From Prinia subflava (lineage: Eukaryota > Chordata > Aves > Passeriformes > Cisticolidae), in contig NC_086248.1 in NCBI RefSeq assembly GCF_021018805.1, positions 28,218,922 to 28,282,921 on the forward strand: a DNA stretch of 64,000 nucleotides. Reading direction: 5' to 3'. The translations under genes and the position numbers were made by a program. Within the stretch, counting starts at the first letter, position 1; the number at the start of each line of letters is the position of its first letter. Shown in pieces: positions 25,860 through 39,116 of the stretch. The notes under the pieces are model-generated. The model did no database searches. It had not been told where the DNA came from and saw only the letters and a list, made by a program, of their open reading frames with translations.

Positions 25860-26340
25860 TTCAGTTTCTGATCCACTATAATCCCTAGAAAGGCGGGGAA
25901 TTAATTTCTTCACAACCATTTGTATTTCTTCCCAACCATTTGTTTTTCTTCTCACTTATGCTGTTAATTATATCTGTCTAAATGTAGTTCCTTGCACTCG
26001 TCTCTGTTGAACTGCATCTGGTTTTTTTTTCCAGACCATTTCTTCAATTTGTCAAGTTCATTTTTGATTCTCATCCTATCCTCCAGTATGCCTACAGTCC
26101 CTCCCAGCTATGTGTTGTCTGAAAATTTAATCATATGCTCTTGATTCCATCATCCCTGTTGTTAATGAAAAAAACGAATGAAGCTCCACTCGGTACATCT
26201 TTTCATTCTGGCAGTGAACCACAAATAATTCTCTGGGCACAGTTTTCCAAACATTGTTTAAGGCCTCTGTAGAAGAGTCAACAAAAATCTATTTCTTTAC
26301 CTGGATTATATAAAGAAAAGTTATAACAGTTAAAAGCACA
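25860..26340 (-). mobile_element. Ancient CR1/L3-like LINE relic
   Basis: In reverse orientation the order of strings matches the old amniote CR1/L3 3' region. Around 26030-26060 there is a CAGACCATTTCTTCAATTTG-like segment; around 26080-26110 a CTCCAGTATGCCTACAGTCCC-like segment; then the ...ATTCCATCATCC...TTAATGAA stretch (26140-26170) and CTCTGGGCACAGTTTT (26232-26247). Indels are many, as expected for an insertion older than birds. Two near-identical 20-bp units (around TTCTTC-CAACCATTTGT) lie in tandem at about 25906-25945. Confidence 0.6.
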
Positions 26341-28154
26341 CCAAATTCCTAAATTCCCTGGGTCTCTGATCTTGTGATGTAAAAAAAATTAGGTGACTTG
26401 GATCAGATTTATTTTTTTATGCCCAGATTAATTCATCTGTCCCTTGTCTTTCAGAAGCTTGACATAGTTTATTAATTCAGAATTTTTTCTTTGTCAGTAT
26501 AAATCTATTTCCCTCTTCTATTCACCCCTCTTCCCCACAAGTTCCATGACCACTACTACACTGCCTTTCCTTGTACTTCAGGGCAGAATATATGTTAAAC
26601 AGATATATATTGCTAAGTTTTTAAGGGTATAATAGCATAACTTCTTATCTACATAGATGTTTCCACAAGTTTTGAAGGTGTCGAAGCTCTTAATACAGAG
26701 AAAATAGACCCCCAGTCTGATTAAATTACACATACAAGTGTCTAGTATCATCTCAAGTCATGCAGTGTCTCCAAGACAGCCACTGGGGATATAATACAGG
26801 ATCACTGTGAGCCCCATGTCCTCATTAGCTAGCCTGAAGATCACAAGTGGTACTAGAAGCTTAAATCTGAGCAACTGAAGTGCATTTTGTATTCCATTGA
26901 CCACAGTGGGAATTTAGGATCAGCAATATCTGTTGCTATTTGAGGTGTTGCAGGGTATTCTTACCCTGATTCGAGTTCCCTGTTTCAAAAGGACATTCGG
27001 TGTGGGTACATAAGGGTATTTTAATCTAGTACCTGGCATATCTTTAAGACCCTAAATAACAAATCTGAATTTAAAGGTTCTAACTTCAAATTGGTATGCA
27101 GTCATAGATCCTTCTTGAGATGACAATGAATTGCCCTGAGATGTTTTTGAAATTGCTGTTATGTAACTCATCACTAGTATAAATTTCCTACTGATGGCTA
27201 GATTCAGTTCAAACCTGTAGTCTTTGTTCCAACTAAACAATAACTATCCACTGCTTTTAAGATACTTCTAGGTGTGCTGACTGACCTCCAGTTGTTTCTC
27301 CAGGAGGATTTCTGTCGTAAGTGCTAGCTTTGTGAAGATATTGCAGATATCCTAAAGCTCACCAAAACACAATACATTCTATATTTCAGTAATGGAACTG
27401 ATTCTCTTATTCTGCCTTCTCTGGCATTGACTACTCTAGTCAGAAGCTCAAGCTAACTTTTTGGGGAAGACAGAAGAAAAAAAGATGCACTAAACATTTC
27501 ATCCTCCTTGGTGTCATCTGCTTACAATCCACCCTCCCCAGTCATCAGTAGACCAACAATTTCACTCTAATCCTCCTACAAAGTTCACTACCATTTTTGA
27601 TGACTCATACTATTTGCATCTTGTTTTCTGTCTTAGCATTTCCAACCCAAATCTCTTCATGCTTGTGCTATTTTTTATAAACCTAATGGACACTTGCAAC
27701 TTGTTTCTACTTTCTATAACATTTCTGCTCAGGTTAGAGTTTAATGAAGAACTCAAGACTTAATCACATTGTTCTCCTACCTGTGCTTCCTTGCCTTCTT
27801 CCATATTGGGATTGTTAGTATTTGTGCGTACAGATTATTATTCCTTAACTCCTTTTATTCTTAAGAATACATTTATCAAGACAATTTTATTTAATGGTTT
27901 CTTTCACAGATTTGTAAAACACCTTTTTCAAATATCTTTTAGATTAGGTCAAACTTACACAACTAATTTGAAGCAGTGCTAACAGTTTAATATATTATTT
28001 TAAATACTTCTCATTTACTTAGTTCATGCATTGGTGCAGGTCTTGTCTGTGCTAGAGTGAAAATTGAAATAATCTCTCAGAGTTCCCTCTCTGGAAGGCA
28101 ATACTCCCACATTCTGTTCTTGACATCTGAGGAAAAAAAGGCCTTTGCACATGC
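26341..28154. other. Unique DNA, no gene seen
   Basis: No recognisable gene or element; open frames are under 65 codons. Confidence 0.55.
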
Positions 28155-28323
28155 GTAGAATTGTAGTATCATAGAATAACAATCGTTAAGGTTGGGAAAT
28201 ACCTCTAAGATCATCAAGTTCAACCATCAGCCTGGCACGCCGCCATGTTTACCACCAAACCATGTCCTCAAGTACCATCTTTGAACAGTCCAGGGGTGGT
28301 GACTCAACCACTTTCCTGGGGAA
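28155..28323 (-). mobile_element. CR1 3'-end fragment
   Basis: Reverse-oriented CR1 3' end. It begins near ATCATAGAATAAC (28169), runs through AAGGTTGGGAAATACCTCTA and ATCATCAAGTTCAACC (28201-28226), and continues to the CCACTTTCCTGGGG segment (28309-28322). This is the commonest form of CR1 in birds, a 5'-truncated copy. Confidence 0.93.
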
Positions 28324-30429
28324 AGGAAAGCAATCTTCATTATGTAGATATGGGTTAAGCCATTAAAGACAAACTCTTCTAACAAGTAATACTCTCCAAT
28401 GACTGAAAGCTAAAACTACTTCTGTAAACAGGAAACAAATATTTCATTGTATTACTGACCTCATGACAACTCCAAGAGGGCTTCATCTGTCTCAATGAAA
28501 AGGTAGATGCTGAGGGCTATTGAATCAAATCACACTGATCAACAGTCATGTCATCAAAACATTTTGAAAGAGCCTAAAGGGGACCTGGCAGATAGCAAAC
28601 CATAACTGGCTTTATTGTTTCCAGTCCAAGACTGCTTTATTTCCCTAAATTCCACAACAAAATGAATTATCTTTACAAGTTTCTTTCCAGTCATATCTTC
28701 CTGTTTTAGGAAGTTAATCCGGGGTTGAATATGAGGTTAATATACCTAAACACCCCAGTTATGTTAACATCTACATGCACACTGTCTCCAAACTCTCTCT
28801 ATAGCCAACTGAGATAATGGGGCCTAAATTATTCTCTAAAGGCAGGTCTCTCCTATAATTAGAGATAGGGTGGGCTATGCTGCCTGGCATTCATGTGTCA
28901 TGCCAGTGAGATCTTTTGTTGATAACTTCTGCAGGCATGTTTTCTTAACACACACATCCTGTTGGTCATCTCGAGTTGGGATCCTTTTGGCAATATTTAG
29001 CCAACTGAACTGAGGCCCTACTGGCTCTAACTTGGATAAAGAACAGCTCAAGCAATTATAGGAAATAAATGCAATTTTGATGTCAAAAAAGAGCATTGTG
29101 ATTTTTCCACAAGACAGCTTATTCCCATTTCTCTACAAAACATAAACCAGTTTCAAGTTTAAGAGAAAAACTATTAAGTTTATTCTTTCTACATCCCTTT
29201 TAGATGTTTCACAAACTTGATATGTTTCACTTAGGAAGCCACAAGTTTTCTTTTCCAGATATTTTTAAACTCTACTGCCTTCCAACACCTCTCAGCTCTG
29301 TTGCAACACTGATTAGTTCAATATAGCCCTTTTTCATATACAGTATCTGTTGGCTTTTCAGCCAGTGTGTAATTTTTTTGCCTTTTGAGGTTTCATGCTC
29401 AGAATGGTTTGCATAATATGAGATGATACACATTTTAGGTATCCTTCATCAAACCATGGGCTACATATCCTTCCTGCTATTTGTTCTTCCAATTTTATGC
29501 TTCATACAGTGTTAACCCTTCATTACCTGTGTTGGTTTTTTTCTGAGTATCTTCTACCAGTTCTTCATTTAGACATGAAGCACAGTCACTGACTTTTTCC
29601 TTTATAATATTTGTTGTTTCATCATCTACTGCAAGAATGTTCCATCAATACATTTCTATAAGAGAAATATCTATTCTCAAACTATGTGACAACTTGATAA
29701 TACTGAAATTTTGATAAATAGGCCTGGAAATCTGTAAATTAGTGAGCTTTACTGAAATGACCCACTTTAATTTGCTAACTATTCCTATTATTAATAGGAA
29801 TCCATGTGAATGTAGTCTAATTTAGTCTCTGGCTAAATTTGTAACTCCCCCATTCTTAAATTAATTTGGAAGATTTAAAATGCATCTTCATAGCAAAAAT
29901 GCTTCCCAAATATATCTCATGAATACTTATTTTGAGTTCTGGTGCCAGCCCTGCAATAATCAAGGACATTTGATAGTGATAATGGATATTTTAAAACAAT
30001 ACATATTTAGGAATAATTTAATCCTCATAAATAGATCTGTTTGACTGGTTGATGGAGCCAAGATTCAAAAATGATCATTTGGGGAAAAACTATTGTTTTC
30101 CTGACAAAGAGAAAAAAATAGATTTTAAACACACCAGAGCATATCTTCCCATTATTCTCTGCTAAGACAAAGCTTCAGCAACCTCTCCTCATCATTCTTT
30201 CATCTGAGATCCTTTCTCCATCATCACATGATCTCTCACATACCAAGATACTGACAACCACGATTCTCCCTTTTATCTCTTGCCTACACGTCCACCAGTG
30301 AGAAATATCCCTTTCTCTACTTTGTAGAGTTTACCTATCAGATTCTCTCCAGAAATACCTCAGGGCAAACACTAATCCCTGCTCTCAGAATAGTCCTGAT
30401 GTGTTACTGCAGCACACAGTCAGGTGAAA
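28324..30429. other. Unique DNA, no gene seen
   Basis: About 2.1 kb without a recognisable gene, RNA or repeat. Confidence 0.55.
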
Positions 30430-30450
30430 GAAACTGAAAGGAAACTGAAA
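30430..30450 (+). promoter_or_regulatory. Paired IRF/ISRE-type motifs
   Basis: GAAACTGAAA occurs twice, at 30430-30439 and 30441-30450, 11 bp apart. GAAANNGAAA is the core bound by interferon regulatory factors. The site lies 177 bp left of the solo LTR and outside its target duplication. The function is inference from motif match alone. Confidence 0.45.
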
Positions 30451-30626
30451 GCACCCAAGGTACATTTCAGGCACCCAAATACATGCTTCTCCAGGACCTG
30501 TTCATAAACCCTTAGGGAGTCTGGGCTATCTGCATGGGCTTTCTGCATGTTAAGTGTGACCTGTGGAAGACATCATCTGAAAAATGGAAGGCTAGAGGGA
30601 ATTTTATGTTGAAAAAAGTGCTCCTA

Positions 30627-31201
30627 TGTGGAATTGCATTTTATGGAAATGGTTTGCTCTGGCTCACCCTTGGAAAATGTATGGTTTATCCCAAGTCTGT
30701 ACCCTCCCTGCAGTATCCTGTATCTGTAACCTCATTGGCTGGAGAATGTTACCGCGCCCCTTTGAACCTCTGTGATAAGAGTGCTAAGGCAAGGGGTCTC
30801 GGCCTCTTTGCCCTCTTCTCCTGGAGGTCTCCGGATGCTCCCCTTCCCCCTTCCCCCTTCCCCCTTCCCCCTTCCCCCTTCCCCCTTCCCCCTTCCCCCT
30901 TCCCCCTTCCCCCTTCCCCCTTCCCCCTTCCCCCTTCCCCCTTCCCCCTTCCCCCTTCCCCCTTCCCCCTTCCCCCTTCCCCCTTCCCCCTTCCCCCTTC
31001 CCCCTTCCCCCTTCCCCCTTCCCCCTTCCCCCTTCCCCCTTCCCTTCCCCTCTCCCTCAGTGAATAAACCCTCACCTCATCAGCACCCCACCGGAGTCTG
31101 AAGTCTCTTTGCCTGCCAGCACGGGAACAACCATGACCCGAGGACCTGGGGGTCTCCTGGGGGAGCCACCTCGGGAGCCCCCCAAAATTTAAACTACAAC
31201 A
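30627..31201 (+). mobile_element. Solo LTR with an internal heptamer array
   Basis: A 575-bp element from TGTGGAATTGC to ...AAACTACAACA, flanked by a perfect 6-bp direct repeat CTCCTA (30621-30626 and 31202-31207). The plus strand carries AATAAA at 31063-31068, giving the orientation and a downstream R/U5 region. U3 has a CATTGGCTGG string (about 30731-30740), an inverted CCAAT box. The 6-bp duplication suits class II (alpha/beta-like) ERVs, while the U5 text looks somewhat gammaretrovirus-like, so the class is unsettled. No internal region is present. Any open frames are dominated by the heptamer array. Confidence 0.85.
30844..31039. repeat. (TTCCCCC)28 minisatellite inside the LTR
   Basis: Twenty-eight perfect, in-register copies of the heptamer TTCCCCC, followed by shortened copies (31040-31050). 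It sits just upstream of the LTR polyadenylation signal. The minus strand is GGGGGAA repeated, which can fold into G-quadruplexes, and the plus strand can form i-motif structures. Absence of any variant unit suggests recent expansion or ongoing homogenisation. The long proline-rich and glycine-rich reading frames across it are repeat artefacts. Confidence 0.98.
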
Positions 31202-31207
31202 CTCCTA

Positions 31208-32169
31208 GAAGTCCATACTTAAGCAACGAAATCTCCTACTTTCCAACATGTTTCTACCTAGGCATCAACTAATCTCGGCCACACATGCCTAAATTCTTAT
31301 CTACCTCCCTCAGGAGATCCTCTGTGACTCCACACTCCTCTTTCAATCCCCCTTGACAACTGCTCACATTTTCAGTAGTAAGTAAAGCTTAGAAGAGGTT
31401 TTAACTTATTATTCATTTTGTTGCCAGACAGAACATTATGAATAGACAAAACAAATTACCTAGAAGAGAGAAGTAGGTGGCAAAACAATTAGCATTGTGA
31501 AGCAAAGAAATGGAAGCTTAAATTAAAAAATAAACCAGTACCAGATAATAGTGATCTCTTGACATTCCCAACTTGCTACATTTAAAATATATCTGTCCAT
31601 ATATCTATATTGTCCATAATGTTACAAAATATCTGAGATCACTTGAAAATACAGGGAAGTTTTCATTCTCACAATCAAGTCTACCTGATCCTCAGAGCAG
31701 CTCAGTACACCAAAACATAGGATAATTCTGGATAACATGATTCAGTGTCACACCAACAGTACTTAAGCTAAAGCTCCAGGCTAAGTAACCTAGTTCCTAC
31801 TAAAAGATGGATAATCTTTTTTTTTCTTTTTTGGAGGGGTTAACCAGTGAGAGGAAAGCAATGCATCTATAACAGATACTGTACAGGTACATTAGAAGTG
31901 ACAGAATATGTTCTGTTTATACTACTGGCCTAGATGTCTGAAATGCTTGATTTAATTTTCACTGTAATACTGGTGTGATTTCCAATAAGTTATTCACTGA
32001 TTTTTCTGTCACTTCTCTTTATACATAAAATAGAGTAGTTATTCATAGCTATAATTATCTCTAATTATAGAAAATGCTTTTCTTCCTTACACGCTATAAC
32101 AGTACTTTCTGTATTTCCTGCAACTGTAGGAAATCTCTAGAACAAATACTGCTTCAGCATTCCCTAAGT
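31208..32169. other. AT-rich unique DNA, no gene seen
   Basis: No recognisable gene or element. Confidence 0.55.
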
Positions 32170-32680
32170 ACCATGCAGGGAAGAATGAGGACTGGAGGCA
32201 GAGGGAGGTTGTGGTTGGTCCATTAATGCTGCTGTCCAGTGCTTTTGTTGTTCATGCTTTTCCCATTCCCATTCTCTGCTCACCCATGCAGCGTGAGGTT
32301 CCATAGGCCACAGTCCCTTCAGCAGACACACACATGCTGCAGACTGTGGTCATCCACAGGCTGCAGAGTGGATATCTGCTAACCATGGTCTCTCCACGGG
32401 CTGCAGGGGAGCACCTCCTTCCCTCCTTCTTCCCTGCCCCCAGTGTACCCTCTGCTGTCTCTTTTTGTTCTCTCCTCCTCCCTCAGTGGTGTTTTCTTGC
32501 CTTTCTTCAATACATTTTCCCCAAGACCCCCCCACCTGGGTGGCCAGGCTCAGCAGTGCCCTGCACAGGGTGGGCTGGAGCTGGAAATCGTCTGTGTGGG
32601 TAACTGCTGGAAGAAACCTAGCCCATGGACAGACCATGTTGGAGAGGGAGAAAAACATGAAAAGAAGCAGTATTGGAGAT
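32170..32680 (-). mobile_element. Probable LTR fragment related to the 8.3/15/33.8 kb family
   Basis: Reverse-oriented. It shares strings such as CACGGGCTGCAGGGGAGCACCTCC (about 32395-32418) with the other copies, followed by a similar CTCCTCC-rich run and a CTTCAATACATTTTCC segment. Both edges are unclear and there is no target duplication. Heavily diverged. Confidence 0.5.
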
Positions 32681-33769
32681 GACCTGTTGTGGACTGTCCA
32701 CAGCCCTCTATTCCCTCTCCTTCTGCAATGCTTGGGCTGTCATCAATGAAACAGTGAAGTTGAGCCAGGGAAAAAGCATGCTCAGGGGAGAGTGGTTCAG
32801 ACTTTTTTTCTTACCATCCAACTCTATTTTAATTGAAAATAAATTAGATCAGTTTGCTCAAACTGAGTCTGTTTTGGCCTGTGTTGGTACTTGATAAGTG
32901 ATGTTCTGTCTCTATCTGAAGTCACAATGTACTGCATCCTATTACCTCTACTGTCCTGTTGAGGAGGGAAACTAAGATCTCTGCTGGGGAGGGATCTGAC
33001 AGCCAGCCAAAATCAGCTCATCACAAGAAAAAAAAATATAAAAAGAAAAAAACTTTTACAAAAAAGTTCTAAGTATTAATATCAATACATTTAAGTTTTT
33101 TTATACACATTTCCTGGAGTTTACCTCTCCTGTTGTTTGTTGTTTTTTAAATCACTCTTTACTTCTCTCTGGGGTAGTAACTATTGACACCTTCCATCTG
33201 TTGGGGTAGGGAATAATGAGTCATCAGTGTCTCTTGCCCTTCACCAAGGATGACTAGGATGTTTGTGGGTTTGTTTTTTTTTTTTCCTTTCCACTATCTG
33301 GTTCCTTTTAACATTTGCTAATCTGCTTTTACACCTTGGTCTTTCTTTACTGGTTGGCAAGTTCCAATTATACTCAAGTATGCTAGATACGTTGCAAATC
33401 ATTCCTTATTTGTTCTCCTCACTACTCCTCAAAATGTTTTTGCTTACTTCCAGATCTAAACTTCTCCAACTGACCGCTGGTCAGTTGTTATAGGGATGGG
33501 GTTATGACCAGTACCAAGCCTATGAACTCATTAGCATCTCATGCCTGTTCTGCCTTATGCTCCACCCTATTTTTCCACTTCTCTGGGCCTCTGGTCTTAT
33601 AGGAGGCATATATTTCTCCACACTACATTAGTAAGTTACAGTCATAAGTTTTTAAATTTATAAAGAATAACTGCTTGTTACTGTTACCTGTATAAAAACT
33701 ATTGTATATCACACAGAGATATGCAAAGGTAAAATCTCTTAGACGTAGACTCCTGGTCACAAGAGAAGT
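32681..33769. other. Unique DNA, no gene seen
   Basis: No recognisable gene; T-run at about 33275-33285. The part from 33480 to 33770 could belong to the LTR to the right but I cannot show it. Confidence 0.45.
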
Positions 33770-34645
33770 TGCTGCTACACCAAGACCAGGTAAAATAAAA
33801 ACTACAGACAGGTCAAGACAAGTTCAGAGTGAGCCTCGCAAGCCTCAGTCCTGAGGTCCTCAAAGTCAGGACAAAGCACACAGTTTAACTTCACTCTCGA
33901 CCGCTCTACCTTCTGTCCTCCCACAGTGCAGGGAGATGGGGGAACAGGGCTTGTAGTGCATTCATCACAAATCTCTGGTGCTCCTTCCTTTGCAGGGGGA
34001 CAACTTGTCACGCTCTTCCCCTGCTGCAGTGTGAGGTCCCTCCTGCAGGAGACAGTCTTCCACAACTTCTACAACATGACTCCTTCCCACAGGCTGCAGC
34101 TCCCCACAGATGGCTACAGCATGGGATGCAGTACTTCAGGTGAAGCTGCTCCAGCATGAGTCCCTAGTGGGGTCACGAATCCTACCAGCAAACATTCTTT
34201 AGCATGGGCTCCCCATGGGGTTCATAGCCTCCTTCAGACATCCACCAGCTCTGGCCTGCAGCCCTCCAGGTGGATCTCTGCATCCCCTGGGCTGCAGGGG
34301 CACAGCTGCCTCACCATGGCCTCACCATGGGCTGCAGGGGAATCTCAGCTCCAGTGCCTGGAGCACCTCCTGCCCCTCCTTCTGCACTGACCTTGGAGCC
34401 TGAGGAGCTGTTGCTTTTGCATATTGTCACTCCTTTCCTTTGACTTCTGCTGGTGTTGCAGCAGGGGATTTTTCCCCTCTTGACTGTGTTATCTCAGAAA
34501 TGCTGTCACCATCGCTGATGGGTGTGGCCTTGGCCAGCAGCAGCAGGTCCATCTTGGCTGGCATTGGCTCTTTTGGACATGGGGAAAGCTTCTAGCAGCT
34601 TCTCACAGAGCCACCCCTGTTGCGTCCTCACTTCCAAAATCATAG
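33770..34645 (-). mobile_element. LTR fragment, same family as at 8.3 and 15.0 kb
   Basis: Reverse-oriented copy. The segments CATGGGCTGCAGGGGAATCT (about 34327-34346), TGCACTGACCTTGGAG (34383-34398), GGCATTGGCTCTTTTGGACA (34560-34579) and AAGCTTCTAGCAGCTTCT (34586-34603) occur in the same order in the 8.3 kb LTR. It stops near 34645, before the expected terminal ...CATGTAAAC...ACA, so the sense 5' end is lost. The left boundary is uncertain. Confidence 0.8.
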
Positions 34646-37600
34646 GAAAAGGGGCACAAAAAACCTATCAGAGCTGCACAACTGAAACTGAACCAGATAA
34701 TGGATATTTATCACTTTGTTATAGATGATGATTGATTAGTCCAAAAAGCCCATGCAACTATAAAAAAGAACATAATTATTTCTCAAAAAATAAACTCTTA
34801 TTTTTTTGTTCCAGAGGATCTGTATCTAGGGTTGTTCGCTTTTGATTGATTGTTCAGGTATTTGTACAAACCAATAAAATGACTATGCTTTTTATCTCAT
34901 TAATGAGAGAGGATACAAGTGGAGAAAATAAAGTTTTTATTACCAAATGAATAGCACAGCAGGGTATGTCTTGATAAATAGAACATTTCATTTTACCTCA
35001 TGGGCCTTACTATCGCAGTCCACATCTCCTGTGTAATTTAATGAACTCTGATGGTTGAACCAGTGCCAGTTTTAATACTCAACATTTTAATCAGCTACAA
35101 AAATAAGTTATAACTGAGCAACACTTGAATAGCACTTCAGTGTGTAAAGGAATATGTTGCAGAGAGTGATGTTTGCTAGCTTGGATGATTTAGAGAAATT
35201 GCTACCTCTGCTGGATGTAACTGGTTGGATATTGGGGGTTGTTATTTCCCCTGCACCAGGCATTTGAATTTTGCTCTTTATAGTCTAATCAGGTTTACTC
35301 TTCTGTTGACCTGGCCATCCTCCATCTGTGTTAGTTTCCCATTATTTTCTTACTAAATGTTGACTTTATTGCTGCCATCCAGGGTAGGTCTGGAATTGCA
35401 AGCATCACATTCATAGGTGTATCTATGTCCACTGGTGTGCATGTTTATTACTTCCAATAATCCAGGCTTGTAAGTGCCACAATGGCAGAAGGAAAAGCAC
35501 AGTCCAAGAATGCCTACACAACAGGAGGCATTCTTCTGAAGGAATGGGGAGGTTTTGTTATGTTTGCCTCATACTCCTAGTTTCCTACATATTGAGTTCA
35601 CAGTGTCCTCTCTCCTTGCAGGGATAGGTTTAAGAAAGGTGATTTCATTTTTGTCTGTTGAACATTTCCAGTTCCCACTGTGAACCCAGCTGCTGGGTGG
35701 AGGCACTATGGCGAAGGTGGGGCAGGGTGTGCGTGGCTGAGGCTGATAGATCTCTTCCTAATTACAAGAAGTGGAAATAGCAACAGAGCTAAGATAACTG
35801 AAAGTCAGCGGACTTCCAGAAAATTAGACAGTAGATTTTGGCTTTCTATTCTCGTCCATTCATTCAGCCCAATAATGGAAATTGTCATCAAAGTGGCCTA
35901 GAGCCTGTTTAATTTGGCATAAGCATTTTACAAAAGACTGCCCTAGTTTTTCTCCTGTTTTTTTTAGAGAATGATATGAAAGAAATGGGGAAAAAAAAAA
36001 AAAAAAGAACAGTGAAATGTTCTTTTTCTCTTTCCAAGCAGGAAATGAACAGAATCCATTTACACAGCTATTTTCTACTTTATGTCTTAGTCACTGCAAA
36101 AAAAGGGGAGGAATGAGTATGAAAAGTGGAAGAGAGCGTTTTTGTTCAAATTAAGGTAAAGAGATTATGGTAAATCTATCTGTATTTGTAATGGGAAATT
36201 CATAGGTCCACATTTGCTATTTAATGATCCTTACAGCAATTGGGGTCAAGGTTTTCCTGATGGAAAGAATGAATTCTTGTCAGGTATTCATGTACTTGCT
36301 GTTAATTTTGACACATCTCACATTTTAATCATAAATATTTGCATTGACCAAATATTCACTTAATAATTGTTGTGATTTATTTCATTGCTACTTTTAATAA
36401 TTATTTCTTATGCATTGCAAAATTGTTGGAATTGCACGTTCAGTCACCTTTCTGACACCTGTAATGCTATGTTACATGTAATTCCTTTGTAAAAGACTAT
36501 GCAACCTTAGTAACTAATTCTAGAGACGTATTAAAAGAAGTTTAAAACGTGTGTCATATTCACAGTTGGTGTTTCATAAACTCCCTTTTTGTGTAACATT
36601 GAAACTTCCACACCCATAGCAATTGTGCTGTACTATTGTGCTGGCACAATCAATTGCATATCTGTTCTGAATTTTCTCCTCCACTGCTTCCTCCTACCCT
36701 ATTATTTGTCACTTTATTTAATTTCTATGTTTGATACAGTGTCTATTGTTCTAATGGAAGGTTTCTAATAGCCTTCAGTGGGTGTTGGATTGCACTTTGG
36801 GCCTTTGTGTCTGAACAAAAATATATATGACAAGCTCATCTGTTAACCAGTTACTTCAGAAAAAAATATTTTAAAACCTAAAATTAAAATACTTGTATTA
36901 GATGCATTAATGATCATACACTCCTTATTCAGTTGTTGATTTATAAGTCTAAGAAAATAGTCTATTTTTTTGAGTGTTTGCTTTGTAATTTTCAATTAGG
37001 GTTTAAATAATTTTATTTATTTATTTTTTTGTCAACACTTTTAAGGATTCATTTAGTAGGAATTCTACTGTTGATTTAACTGTACTGAAATGCTTAAAAA
37101 TCAGTCAATTTCTTCAAGATATTGTATTATAGAGATGATTCCTTTGCTCCTCATGATTTTATATATAATACCCCAGAAACTATTATTAACTCATGTATAT
37201 TATAGGTTATCCAATTTTACCAGCTTTTCTTTTGAAAATCTCATGTATAGCTAAAGTATATGCCTTGGAAAATTCCATCTTGACAGAGAGACAGCCCACC
37301 ACTGAAAACTTCTCCATACTTTTAGTCTATATTCAAAACAACCCTGCTTTTTTTTTTTTTTTTTTTTTTTCCTAAGTGAGCATTCCTAGATTATTTTATG
37401 TCTTTCTCAAGGAAAAAAAAAAAAAAAGAAAAGGTCCTTTTGCACCTACACCTACTTATATCCTTGTGAAGACACTGATCATTGCAATAAGTTTTGTCTT
37501 GGCTAGGTATCAAGAATGCATACCAGGAATATATTAACTACTCCAAAATAAGCCTTGTCATGATCAAACAGGAACAAAACCACACATGTGATTGTCATCT

Positions 37601-38579
37601 TTATCATTAACAGAATTCCTAAATTTATTGCTAATTTCTGGTAATTTTTTAAATTTCACCAAATCTGCTTAACAAAATTTATTTCCTTCAATGCACTATT
37701 GACTTAATTTAGCACAACCCAAATCCCAGTATATTTGGGGTTGTTGTTGTAAATTTATTTGTTTTAAACTATTACCTAGAATATTGGGCTGTATTTGAGC
37801 TGATCATCTGATTTGTCCTTTCATATTACTTACTCAAAGATTAGGAGCTTTCCAAGACTGTAGATGCAGTTTTTTAAGATGTATTAAAAAACTGATCTTG
37901 ATAGACAGATGTTTGTGTAAATTACCAGGACTTATCCATGTATAACTGCAATGCCTTTTCCCAAGTTAATAGTTGTCTTGAAAGTGCATCATTATGTCTT
38001 AGATATTATGAGCAAGCAAACCAATAATACATAATTGCTTTCTTGTGATCCCCATTCTGCTTTAATTATATCACGGTTGCTGTATTTTCATATTTTGTCA
38101 TAAAAAAAATTTTTACTGGAAATAAATTTTATTCAGTCAATGTCTAACTTCAAGTTTAACTGAAGAATACAAATTTTACCACAACATCAATAATAAATAA
38201 TTACAGAACAAGAAAAAAAATAGAACTCAACTTCAAAAGAGAAGTTCTTGCAATGTGACTTGTAGGTATCTATGTCCCCAAACTTTTAAATGCCTTTTGT
38301 GATACTGTTCATGTAGTCACTCAGGCAGATATCTGGATATCATTATTTTATTTCTAACACATCTATTGAAGACAAACATTAAAGAAAGATGAAGCACTAT
38401 ATTAAAAAAAAAAAAATCCAAATATATTGCAAAAAGATTCTGGTGTATTTCAAGAAATTATAGTTTTCAAGGGTTATCTCTGAGGTAGATATTTCCTGAC
38501 CATCTATCTAGTGATCACAAAAAAAGAGATTGTGTACAATTAATGTAGTTAGACAATCCTCTATTTCTGACCTAACAGA
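34646..38579. other. AT-rich unique DNA, no gene seen
   Basis: About 3.9 kb. A GC-richer patch lies at 35660-35760 without a supported frame. A-runs sit at 35992-36006 and 37411-37426, and a 23-T run at 37348-37370. No known repeat recognised. Confidence 0.55.

Positions 38580-39116
<537 letters not shown>

Noticed and set aside
30844..31039. Regular repeats considered as a CRISPR array
   Set aside because: Contiguous 7-bp units with no spacers, in a vertebrate genome.
30534..31101. Proline-rich and glycine-rich frames of 108-177 codons
   Set aside because: They exist only because the 7-bp heptamer array has no stops; the array lies in an LTR.
35680..35901. 73-codon frame in a GC-richer patch as an exon
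   Set aside because: No recognisable domain, no convincing splice context, and a length expected by chance.
37348..37370. T-run as the reversed poly-A tail of a processed pseudogene
   Set aside because: No exon-like or protein-like sequence lies beside it and no target duplication was seen.
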